Made by a program: the position numbers and the translations under genes. A stretch of 64,000 nucleotides of DNA from assembly GCA_040753915.1 (NCBI GenBank), contig JBFMDN010000011.1:40475-104474 (forward strand). The letters are read 5' to 3'. This DNA comes from JBFMDN01 sp040753915. Its GTDB lineage: Bacteria; Desulfobacterota; Desulfomonilia; Desulfomonilales; Desulfomonilaceae. Under the pieces are notes generated by a model, which searched no databases, was not told the DNA's origin, and worked only from the letters and a program-made list of their open reading frames with translations. Every line of letters begins with the position of its first letter. Positions within the stretch are counted from its first letter, which is position 1. Shown in pieces: positions 24,974-32,881 of this stretch.

Positions 24974-25555
24974 TTGGACAAGATTCAAGTGAAATGTTCA
25001 TTCGGAAAACGTAGTGTACAGAAGAGCGGTGCATACGAGTACCTCCCGATCGTCGAATCGATCCGGGAGGGCAATAAGGTCAGAAGATTATCGGCACTCT
25101 GGGAAGAACAGATAAGATACTTGCATCGGGAAAGATCGATGCACTTATGCGCAGCCTCGCTCAATTAGCACACCATCTTGAAATTGTAGAGGCAGCTCGC
25201 ACCCCGGATATTCAAGCCCTCTCGTCGCTAATGTGGGGACCGGCGTTGGTCTTCGACAGTTTTCGGGAAAAGCAGGGTATGCCAGATCTCATCACGCGCG
25301 TGGCAGAGAAGCGCCGCTTCGAATTCGATGTGTAGAGGGCTTCATTCGCCATGGCCCTGCAGAGGTTGTGCGCTCCGGGATCAGACCTTCCCGGATTGCA
25401 GTGGATCTCAACCGCGGAGTGTCCTGGATTCGAGAGTCTGGACCTCCAGCACTTCTACCGTACCGGCGCGGTCCAGGCTGAGGTCAGAGACGAGCTGGAA
25501 GCCGAGCTCTGCTGGCGTGACCGCGATCTGTTCACACGCGATCTGGAAGAGGACA
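24974..25555 (+). pseudogene. IS1634-family (IS4 group) transposase remnant
   Basis: Pieces of one transposase can be read in two frames. The first piece (24974-~25079) ends with GAYEYLPIVESIREGNKVR, the family's N-terminal signature. After a frameshift the second piece reads IGTLGRTDKILASGKIDALM, then GPALVFDSFREKQGMPDLIT, AEKRRFEFDV, a TAG at 25333-25335, then MALQRLCAPGSDLPG, LQHFYRTGAV and DRDLFTRDLEED. About one third of the protein is present. The catalytic DDE core beyond the first domain is missing and no terminal repeats are visible. It is a dead insertion-sequence fragment, abutting the end of the amide hydrolase gene. Confidence 0.75.
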
Positions 25556-25581
25556 ACGATGGACCCACTGCGTGTAAGAGT

Positions 25582-26646
25582 TTACTCCACGGTAGCCGGC
25601 AGAAATTCGAATGGACGAGCCGGTTCCAACTGACTGGCCACACTACCTGAGTAGGTCTTGCCACCCTGCAGAGTAAGCTTCTTGACGGGTGCACCTTCCG
25701 ATAAATCCAGTTCCGCCAATGGTACCCAGAATAGGGTGGGGCTCGTAGCGGAATCAAAGTAGTAAACTTTGTTCTTGTGGTCCGACACCGTGCGCCAGTA
25801 GGTCGAGGCAAGATTCGGTTGGCCCGGTGTCGTAATCCCCAACGGCACGGAGACGGCTCGGATTACGCCAAAGACGCTCGCAATCCCCTTGAATAGATCG
25901 GCGGTCTTGGGGACGGCGTCAATGAAAAATGACGCTCTCGCAAACCGATCCGACGCTCTGATGGTGCCCGGAAGGAACACCATTCCCCCGATTTGCTTCC
26001 AATAAGCGTTCAAGGCGAGCTGTTCATCGAAATGAGGAGAGTTGGTCAACACCGGAAACTCTTTTCCGTGATGGATTACCAGCTTACCTCGAACATATTC
26101 GAGAATGGCGGAGTCACCCGTAGAATCGGAAATGGCCATATGGCCGGCGGCCCGTTTTCCATTCGGCAGTTCCGGCGCGATCACTACGAATGGATCGTCA
26201 CGCAAGGCGTTGACGACCTCGCTTACCGAAGCATGGTTATCGAGCACATACTGGGCCCACGCTGCTATGGACATGGTCGGCCGCTTTCCATCCGGCTTGG
26301 GGTACTCGGATTCCGCCAAGTACAGAACGTTGGCGACCAGCCCCTTTTCGTTCATTCCATCTACGGAGCCGATCCCGTAGAAGGAGCAAATCAAGCTGCC
26401 GTACTTCGATACCCATTTGATCGAGGTTGGCCCGGACGCCCCGTCACGTTTCATGCCGCGCGGAAAGACCCAGAGGTCGGTGCCCGTCTCTTCAAGCCAG
26501 TCCATTGTCCGCCCGGTGATGATTGTACTATCAGGGGCCTGATAAACAACTCGGGTGCATGCATCACCGTGTTGCCATGGGGCAAACAATGGGGCGAATG
26601 CAGCAACTGCAACCAAAAGAGCACCCTTCAAAATCTGTCGGTTCAT
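25582..26646 (-). CDS. Linear amide C-N hydrolase, choloylglycine hydrolase family
   Basis: A 354-residue Ntn-hydrolase with a signal peptide that ends just before Cys30 (HGDAC-TRVVY). This Cys becomes the N-terminal nucleophile after cleavage. Other active-site elements of penicillin V acylase / bile salt hydrolase relatives are visible: GRTMDW (Asp), GMNEKGLVANVLYL (Asn), LTNSPHFDEQ (Asn) and ASDRFARASFF (Arg). The reaction is hydrolysis of a linear amide, such as an N-acyl amino acid, penicillin V, a conjugated bile acid or an acyl-homoserine lactone. Gram-negative members are periplasmic, as predicted here. The substrate cannot be told from sequence. Confidence 0.88.
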   Translation of the reverse strand: MNRQILKGALLVAVAAFAPLFAPWQHGDACTRVVYQAPDSTIITGRTMDWLEETGTDLWVFPRGMKRDGASGPTSIKWVSKYGSLICSFYGIGSVDGMNEKGLVANVLYLAESEYPKPDGKRPTMSIAAWAQYVLDNHASVSEVVNALRDDPFVVIAPELPNGKRAAGHMAISDSTGDSAILEYVRGKLVIHHGKEFPVLTNSPHFDEQLALNAYWKQIGGMVFLPGTIRASDRFARASFFIDAVPKTADLFKGIASVFGVIRAVSVPLGITTPGQPNLASTYWRTVSDHKNKVYYFDSATSPTLFWVPLAELDLSEGAPVKKLTLQGGKTYSGSVASQLEPARPFEFLPATVE

Positions 26647-26657
26647 TGTTCCTTTCC

Positions 26658-27011
26658 TTACTTTCCAAGAATCATGAGACTCTCAGAGGGATAACTGCCG
26701 TTCGCCGCCAATCTGGAACGGGACTTCTGGTCACTCCTCATTCGGGAGCCGAGTTCCTCGCACCGGCCTCCTCGGAGACGGCAACGGGAATGCGTCGTCC
26801 ATCTGCATCTCTTCACCCCGCGCGTGACCCAGCAACAGAAGCACCCGTCGCTCCTCTTTGCCAACCGGGCTGGTGCGCTTGACTCGTCGAAAGCATCCGA
26901 CGTCGTCACAGCCACATCCCCATGGTTCGGGACGGGGAACGACGCGCCATGGACAACTCCCAGCAATGCAAGAAGGATGACGCCAATCGACAGTACGGTG
27001 ATCTTTTTCAC
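26658..27011 (-). CDS. Small secreted cysteine-rich protein
   Basis: A 117-residue protein with a clear signal peptide (MKKITVLSIGVILLALLGVVHG). The mature part has six cysteines in a 30-residue stretch (DGCFCCW, then RC three times) set in an Arg-rich context, followed by a basic tail. I know no matching family. It ends 11 bases before the amide hydrolase start on the same strand, so they are probably cotranscribed. Secretion and paired cysteines fit a small disulfide-bonded or metal-binding protein. The Arg-rich tail could also mean that coding sense is lost after ~residue 80. Confidence 0.5.
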   Translation of the reverse strand: MKKITVLSIGVILLALLGVVHGASFPVPNHGDVAVTTSDAFDESSAPARLAKRSDGCFCCWVTRGVKRCRWTTHSRCRLRGGRCEELGSRMRSDQKSRSRLAANGSYPSESLMILGK

Positions 27012-27105
27012 TTGTTCCTCCTAAGCCTGGTCAAAAGCCCATTTCTTATGTTTTAACTCAGCAAATTCTCAACACCTGTTCCCTCAACGTGAACGTCGGC
27101 CTATG

Positions 27106-27693
27106 TCACTCATTTGGGTTACGCGCTAGCCCGCCGTGCAGCAGGGCCGAGTATACAATCATGACCGAGCCGAAACTTACGCAAATCATCCCCGTTACCA
27201 TCATAATGATGTAAGATGAGATGTACGGAGTGAATAACAGGATAACTCCGAGAACGATGAAAAGCAAGGGCAGGAGGATCATTCCCCACTTGCTTCGCCG
27301 ATTTTCACTCCACCGATTTCCAGCGACTGCAGAGAAAACCCCGCCGACTATGACCATTAACGCGACTATGTACACGAGTAAGTCCCTGGTTAGATATTTG
27401 TTCATGAGCGGCTGCCCGAGTAGAAACACGCCGGCCGTTACGCTCAACATGCCCCACATAAGACCAATCCTCCATTTGGATCCAACGGGCAACCCTGCCA
27501 CAAATCCAATCACGCCCAGAAAACCCTCTAGGATCCAAAACCACCCAAGGGCGGCCAGAAACACAACAAAGGTCCTGGAGGGGTAATACAAGATGAGAAT
27601 GCCGAATCCGGTTGAGAGGATGCCCTCAAGAAGTACCATCCACCATGGCACAGTCTGAATGTCCCCTACAATCTCGTTTGTCCTAATAATCAT
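27106..27693 (-). CDS. DUF308 / HdeD-family membrane protein
   Basis: A 195-residue protein. The start at 27693 (MIIRTNEIV) precedes the first helix at a sensible distance. Six predicted membrane segments are arranged as repeated pairs (WWMVLLEGILSTGFGILILYYP, FLAALGWFWILEGFLGVIGFV, LSVTAGVFLLGQP and so on), the pattern of HdeD/DUF308 proteins. E. coli HdeD is linked to acid resistance at high cell density; a general stress role is the usual guess. It follows a broken DUF202 gene by 20 bases on the same strand. Confidence 0.85.
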   Translation of the reverse strand: MIIRTNEIVGDIQTVPWWMVLLEGILSTGFGILILYYPSRTFVVFLAALGWFWILEGFLGVIGFVAGLPVGSKWRIGLMWGMLSVTAGVFLLGQPLMNKYLTRDLLVYIVALMVIVGGVFSAVAGNRWSENRRSKWGMILLPLLFIVLGVILLFTPYISSYIIMMVTGMICVSFGSVMIVYSALLHGGLARNPNE

Positions 27694-27713
27694 TGTGTAT
27701 TTCCTCTGTTCTG

Positions 27714-28128
27714 CTAGTCCGATTCTTGAAGAAAAATCGCGGCACCGACAGCCGTCAATCCAAACAGGCCTATGATTAGCACGCTGTTCGCCATGATCCG
27801 CGGTAACCGTGCGGTTCCGTATAGACAAATTGGCCGCTTCTTATGCGATCCAAAATCCGACCATATTGAACAACAGCCGCTGAAGCTCCTAACAAGCTGG
27901 GGACGATGAAGGCACCTCGAAATAGGAGGGGCGATTATTTTTCCAGTCCATCCTTGGTAGCCTCTCTCCACGTATTCATAGATTTGAGCAATGGCAAACC
28001 TGAATCCAATCAATGCGATGGACGTCCCAAATCCATGCATTAAGTGTTCGGTCGGCAGAATCTCTAGTCCGATCATTGGCCAGCTCATTTTTCAGTGTCG
28101 GTGTTGAATTATTCTCTCCTGCCTTCAT
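27714..28128 (-). pseudogene. DUF202 (YidH-like) membrane protein with a frameshift
   Basis: The ATG at 28128 has an AAGGAAGAGG-type site upstream and opens a frame reading KNELANDRTRDSADRTLNAWI, the conserved start of DUF202 proteins (N-x-L-A-x-x-R-T...R-T-x-x-A-W). The expected continuation TSIALIGFRFAIAQIYEYVERGYQ is in another frame. At ~28026 four bases (TGGG) stand where three are expected, so a +1 insertion explains the switch. The second frame runs to 27714 with a final membrane segment (VLIIGLFGLTAVGAAIFL), but its middle part is poor in hydrophobics and may hold further damage. It could also be a sequencing error. Confidence 0.6.
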
Positions 28129-28204
28129 GTCCTCTTCCTTGTTGAGTCGGAGCTGCGAACGACTATCTCGCGTTGTGTTTCGAGATAAACCCCGTAGACC
28201 GTTA

Positions 28205-29089
28205 TCACCCTGTTGTCGTTCCTTTATCCGGATACGGCATTTGACGCTTCCTCCAGACCGAGTACGGTACGGCCAAAAGCCCACCCAATATCATGTAGTT
28301 CAAGAGCGTAGGAATGAAGTTTTCGCCGTAATTCGATAATTGTGCGATGAACAGCGCGAGTCCCACATTACGCGCGATACTGGCTATAGCGAGAGCGGAA
28401 CGCTGCGCCCGGGACGGGCCGCCCAACAGATGGCCGATTGCCAAGGAGCTCGCCACCATCATGATAATTGTCGCAGTGGGCAGCCAACCCAGATTCAGCG
28501 TCATCCTGAGGTCAGGTGAAAGAACAAGGAGAATGATAACGACGATAATGAGGATGATGAAGAGGATATCGGCAAGTATTCGCAATGGCTTGCCAATACA
28601 ACCAGCGATTGTTGGAGCGAAGTGCTGGATGATCAGACCTGTCATCGCCGGCAAGAACGTCACCCCAGCGACTTGGCTGGCCACCTCGAAAGGTTTCACA
28701 CTCCCAGCACCCAGCTCAAAAAGACTTCCAAGAATGACCAGTATGAGTGGAGTCATCACGACAGCCAGCAACGCAAGCGTTAATTGAAGGCCAGCGGTGT
28801 AGGCGAGGTCCCCGCCCGCCATTTGGGACCTCTTGTAGGTAAGCGGGGCACCCGGGGCAGCGGCTAACACAGCGAGGCCGGTTGCTACGGTGAGTGGTAA
28901 TTCGAACATCCACAACAGTAGGCCCACAACGGCGGGAACAAGCACGATTACAGCGAGAATCGACCGGAGCAGTAATTCAGGCTGACGCCACAGGGATGCG
29001 AGCTGTTGAAAAGAGTGGCTAACCCCCATGGAGAGCATAAGACAAAAAATAGTCACGGTCACGAGCATTAGTAAAAAGGGATTATCCAT
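28205..29089 (-). CDS. BASS-family (bile acid:sodium symporter-like) transporter
   Basis: A 294-residue membrane protein with about nine predicted helices. LMLSMGVSHSFQQL, the AAAPGAPLTYKRSQMAGGDLAYTAGLQ region and LAIASIARNVGLALFIAQ near the end match the two conserved crossover regions of the BASS fold, including the polar residues that bind sodium. An ATG 18 bases upstream is the alternative start. BASS proteins carry organic anions (bile acids, pyruvate, pantothenate, sulfonated compounds) with sodium. Neighbours are stress membrane proteins on one side and a sulfatase on the other; the substrate is unknown. Confidence 0.82.
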   Translation of the reverse strand: MDNPFLLMLVTVTIFCLMLSMGVSHSFQQLASLWRQPELLLRSILAVIVLVPAVVGLLLWMFELPLTVATGLAVLAAAPGAPLTYKRSQMAGGDLAYTAGLQLTLALLAVVMTPLILVILGSLFELGAGSVKPFEVASQVAGVTFLPAMTGLIIQHFAPTIAGCIGKPLRILADILFIILIIVVIILLVLSPDLRMTLNLGWLPTATIIMMVASSLAIGHLLGGPSRAQRSALAIASIARNVGLALFIAQLSNYGENFIPTLLNYMILGGLLAVPYSVWRKRQMPYPDKGTTTG

Positions 29090-29341
29090 GGTTGTAATCC
29101 TGAGCATAAGAATGTGGTGCGGTACGCTTCAGGTAGCCCCGTGGAGAATTCGCTTGGCGTAGAGTCCCGTAGAGATGACGGTCCCTAATATCATTACATA
29201 CCGCTACGGTCTCGAAGGCGTGAACCGCAGTCTTGAAGTTTTCTTTCATTTGCCTCCAAAATCTTGAGAGGGAATGTGGAAGCGGACCGGGCCTTCCGAC
29301 GGAGACTCGGATGACCAGAGTCGCCCGCTCCCAGCAAACAT

Positions 29342-30832
29342 TCAGTCAGGATAACCTCTGAGGAGCTTCTCCATAACCTGGTCAATAGTGAAGCTGGCCG
29401 CCTTCTGGCGCGGAGGGAACTCCCGAAATGTCATGAGGAAATCGCCCACGAGTTTCTGAGCAGGCAGGGCCAAGAAGGCGTGATCGATAACCCAGTCCCA
29501 GTATGTGTTTGAGGTGATGTCTGCACGTTCAAAGGGGTCAGTGCGCAGGTTGAACATCTTTGGCACGCGCAACGTCACAAATGGCTCCGCCCAGATCTGG
29601 CAAGTGCCCGCCATTCGCTGTTCCTTGAAAACGAGCTTCCAGTTGTCATATCGCAAAGCCGTCAGATCGCCGTCATCCGAAAAGTAGAAAAATTCTTCCC
29701 TTGGACCCTTATTTTCTCGACCGGTCAAGTAGGGCAGAAAATTGTGTCCGTCGAGATGCACTTTGAAGGTCTTTTCGCCCACCTGATGGCCTGCCTTAAG
29801 CTTTTCTATGATGTCCGGTTCTCCGGCTGCTGCCAACAGCGTAGGCAACCAGTCCATGTGACTCATGATTTCGTTGGAAACTATGCCTGCCCGAAACTGG
29901 CCCGGCCAGCGCGCCAGAGAAGGGACCCGGTAAGCGCCTTCCCAGTTGGAGTTCTTCTCGTTGCGGAAGGGGGTCATGCCACCGTCGGGCCAGGTGTTCA
30001 TGTGCACGCCATTGTCTGTGCTGTAAAAGACAATGGTGTTCTCGGCGATCCCCAATTCATCCAGCTTGTCCAGGAGCACGCCCACATGCTTGTCGTGCTC
30101 TATCATCACGTCGTGGTACTCTGACTGCCATCGCCCGGACTGACAGAGTATCTCCTGGGGCGCGCGTACCCGGAAGTGCATCCAGGTCGTGTTGAACCAA
30201 ACAAAGAAAGGACTGTCGACCTTATGTTGGCGGTCAATGAATTCAAGCGCGGCCGCAAGAAATTCCTCGTCAACTTTCTCCATGCGTTTTTTGGTTAGCG
30301 GACCGGTGTCCTCGATTCTCCCATCGGCATAGCTCCGGAGTACCCCCCGGGGGCCAAAGTTCTTGCGAAAGTTCGGGAAGTCTTTCTCAGGTGGATAGTC
30401 GCGATGCTCCGGCTCTTCTTCCGCGTTAAGATGATAGAGGTTACCGAAAAACTCGTCGAAGCCGTGATTGGTAGGAAGGAACTCGTCTTTGTCGCCAAAG
30501 TGATTCTTGCCGAACTGGCCGGTGGCGTAGCCCAGTGGCTTCAACAATTCAGCGATAGTTGGGTCCTCTCCGCGAAGCCCTAGGTCCGCTCCGGGAAAGC
30601 CCACTTTGGTCAACCCGGTGCGAAAGGGACTTTGGCCGGTAATGAACGCTGCCCGACCCGCCGTACAACTCTGTTCTCCATAATAATCGGTAAATCGGAT
30701 GCCCTCCTTTGCGAGACGATCGATGTTGGGCGTGCGATACCCCATCAATCCGTCGGAGTAGCAGCTCAGGTTGGTGATGCCGATGTCGTCACCCCAGATG
30801 ACTAGGATGTTCGGCTTCTTTTGTTTTGCCAT
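29342..30832 (-). CDS. Sulfatase (arylsulfatase-like, Cys-type)
   Basis: A 496-residue sulfatase. DD at residues 15-16 supply calcium ligands, and SCTAGRAAFITG holds the modification motif C-x-A-x-R (Cys56, Arg60) in which Cys is oxidised to formylglycine. GKNHFG, STDNGVHMN and a C-terminal subdomain (LTALRYDNWKLVFKEQ) complete the fold. The enzyme hydrolyses sulfate esters. No signal peptide is visible, so it would act in the cytoplasm on imported substrate, unlike many arylsulfatases. The radical SAM maturase it needs in anaerobes is encoded directly upstream in the same direction. Confidence 0.92.
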   Translation of the reverse strand: MAKQKKPNILVIWGDDIGITNLSCYSDGLMGYRTPNIDRLAKEGIRFTDYYGEQSCTAGRAAFITGQSPFRTGLTKVGFPGADLGLRGEDPTIAELLKPLGYATGQFGKNHFGDKDEFLPTNHGFDEFFGNLYHLNAEEEPEHRDYPPEKDFPNFRKNFGPRGVLRSYADGRIEDTGPLTKKRMEKVDEEFLAAALEFIDRQHKVDSPFFVWFNTTWMHFRVRAPQEILCQSGRWQSEYHDVMIEHDKHVGVLLDKLDELGIAENTIVFYSTDNGVHMNTWPDGGMTPFRNEKNSNWEGAYRVPSLARWPGQFRAGIVSNEIMSHMDWLPTLLAAAGEPDIIEKLKAGHQVGEKTFKVHLDGHNFLPYLTGRENKGPREEFFYFSDDGDLTALRYDNWKLVFKEQRMAGTCQIWAEPFVTLRVPKMFNLRTDPFERADITSNTYWDWVIDHAFLALPAQKLVGDFLMTFREFPPRQKAASFTIDQVMEKLLRGYPD

Positions 30833-30926
30833 TATTTGCCTCCTCCCTTGTTTGAGTTAGCGACTGCGTCAAGAACCAGATGGGCTTCTTCTGCCTCGTC
30901 ACTTCCCATTGGCTTGATTCAAGACG

Positions 30927-32279
30927 CTATTCTGACTTGGCGACTGGCTCGGGACTAGATAATCTAGTTCTGGCTCCACCACTCCTGCCATGGCACTTCT
31001 TAAACTTGAAACCACTGCCGCATGGGCATGGTTCATTGCGGCCGACTTTCGGGAAAGCCTCTGTGTTTAGAGCCTGTTCGTGCGCCAGGACCTGCATCAC
31101 CTGCGCCGCCGGTGATCCGCTGCGAATCAGTTGAGCCATGATCTGTAGCGGTCTGTCGATGTGTTGAAGAAATGCCTTGTAGCCCGCGCACAGGTAGTTC
31201 AGTCCAGATTCGCCATCCGGTGTGGTGAGAAATCGGTTCTTGGGACATTCTCCGTGGCAGGCAAATAGCACTTCGCATTCTCGACAGCAACGTGGAAGCG
31301 CATGCAGCTTGTCTAGGCCAAACTTTCTTTGCTGCTTGGACCCGACCAAGTCGATCATGTGAACTTGGCTGATGTTACCCAACAGATACCTAGGCTCGAC
31401 AAAATGGTCGCAAGAGTACAGGTCCCCGTTATGCTCAAGGGCGAGTCCGTGACCGCAGATGGGATCGAAAATGCACATGCCGGATGAGCCCATGTCCAAC
31501 CAGCTCCGAACCGCAGCTTCGAACGTTTGTACGAATATCTGGCCCACGTCATGCCCAACCCATTCATCGAATATGGAAATCAGGAAACTGCCCCACTGTT
31601 GGGACTCGACCGTGCGATCCGATACGGTTGCCCCCTGCTGGTATGGAGTGACTGCTCCTTTGCTGAGACGCTCGATCATCGGAATGAACTGCATCCAGCT
31701 CGTACCCGCCTCGTCACGCAAGAAACGGTAGACGTCGAGAGGTCGGTCGGCATTTGCACGATTGACGGTGACCAAGACGTTGTATTCGACTTCATGCTTC
31801 TGCAACAACCGTAGGCCTTTTATCACCTGGTCAAACGTTGGTCTCCCTACCTTGTCCAGCCGGTATGCATTGTGCAGATCGTGAGGACCGTCGATGCTGA
31901 TTCCTATGAGGAAATTGTTCTCACGAAAAAACTCACACCATTCGTCGTTCAGCACGGTGCCGTTTGTCTGCATGGTGTTCTCGAAGGTCATGCCCGGCCT
32001 GCGATATTTTTCCTGCAGCTCGATTGCCCGTCGATAGAAGCCAACGCCCATGAGGGTCGGTTCGCCGCCCTGCCAGGCGACAGTCACTTTTTCGGCTTGG
32101 TGGCACTCGATTAGCTGGCATATGTATTTTTCAAGCACTTCATCGCTCATGCGAAAGCTGCTGCCGGGGTAGAGACGTTCCTTGCTGAGATAGAAGCAAT
32201 AGGAGCAATTCAAGTTGCAAACCGAACCAGTCGGCTTGGCCAAAACATGAATGCGTGGGGGAATTGTTGTCCGTTTCAT
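30927..32279 (-). CDS. Anaerobic sulfatase-maturating enzyme (radical SAM, SPASM) with SEC-C tail
   Basis: A 450-residue protein from the ATG of MKRTTIPP (an in-frame extension to 32426 is possible). The cluster motif CNLNCSYC (Cys21, 25, 28) is followed by WQGGEPTLMG and QTNGTVLND, typical of anSME. The SPASM region has the cysteine series (MCIFDPICGHGLALEHNGDLYSC..., CCRECEVLFACHGECPKNRF) for two auxiliary clusters. It oxidises the active-site Cys or Ser of sulfatases to formylglycine without oxygen. The C-terminus adds a SEC-C zinc motif (GRNEPCPCGSGFKFKKC), known from SecA, which is not part of the usual anSME and may dock the nascent sulfatase. Confidence 0.9.
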   Translation of the reverse strand: MKRTTIPPRIHVLAKPTGSVCNLNCSYCFYLSKERLYPGSSFRMSDEVLEKYICQLIECHQAEKVTVAWQGGEPTLMGVGFYRRAIELQEKYRRPGMTFENTMQTNGTVLNDEWCEFFRENNFLIGISIDGPHDLHNAYRLDKVGRPTFDQVIKGLRLLQKHEVEYNVLVTVNRANADRPLDVYRFLRDEAGTSWMQFIPMIERLSKGAVTPYQQGATVSDRTVESQQWGSFLISIFDEWVGHDVGQIFVQTFEAAVRSWLDMGSSGMCIFDPICGHGLALEHNGDLYSCDHFVEPRYLLGNISQVHMIDLVGSKQQRKFGLDKLHALPRCCRECEVLFACHGECPKNRFLTTPDGESGLNYLCAGYKAFLQHIDRPLQIMAQLIRSGSPAAQVMQVLAHEQALNTEAFPKVGRNEPCPCGSGFKFKKCHGRSGGARTRLSSPEPVAKSE

Positions 32280-32398
32280 CAGGCTGAATCCATTCAATAT
32301 GAGATATCGCCTCAGGCTTAGCCTGATCTCTTCTACTGAGCCATTCTCTTGCGCACGTCTGTACTGCGGAACATGGACCGCGCCAAACACGTTAACGT

Positions 32399-32683
32399 CT
32401 AGGCTCTGTACTTGCGAACAAGCCATAACCCCAAGAGAAAAATCAATGACCCTATAAATGCCTCTGCAAGATCTTCGAGGCTGACCAGTATATTTGTCAG
32501 ACCGAGATTAATGGCGAAGATCTTGAAAAAGACCCCCCCGACAAGGGCTCCAACTAGTCCAATGCCAATGTTGGCAGCTCTTCCAAATCCTTCCTTGCTG
32601 CGCTTGACCACCATGCCTGCCAAGGAACCAGCCAGTGCACCAACGATCAACCAAACGACTATTTGTGGCCACGTAATCTGCAT
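32399..32683 (-). CDS. GlsB/YeaQ/YmgE-family membrane protein
   Basis: A 94-residue protein with three membrane segments. The start at MQITWPQIVVWLIVG (32683) was chosen; VVWLIVGALAGSLAGMVVKR and NIGIGLVGALVGG are the family's glycine-zipper helices. The family is induced in stress in enterobacteria; the molecular role is not known. It lies between the maturase and a transporter. Confidence 0.85.
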   Translation of the reverse strand: MQITWPQIVVWLIVGALAGSLAGMVVKRSKEGFGRAANIGIGLVGALVGGVFFKIFAINLGLTNILVSLEDLAEAFIGSLIFLLGLWLVRKYRA

Positions 32684-32881
32684 TTTGAACCCTACCTCCT
32701 CTGTGGAATTGCTTCTCAGCCATACCTTGAGCATCCTCCCCGAAACCAGATTGGAATTTTCACGGTGAATGCGATTGTCGGCAAGGACTCCTGACCTTGT
32801 TATTCGACCCTCGAAATGATCTTGGCTCCCTCCAAATGGACATGTGGAAACCCAAAGCCACTCCTCTTCAAGAACGGAACT

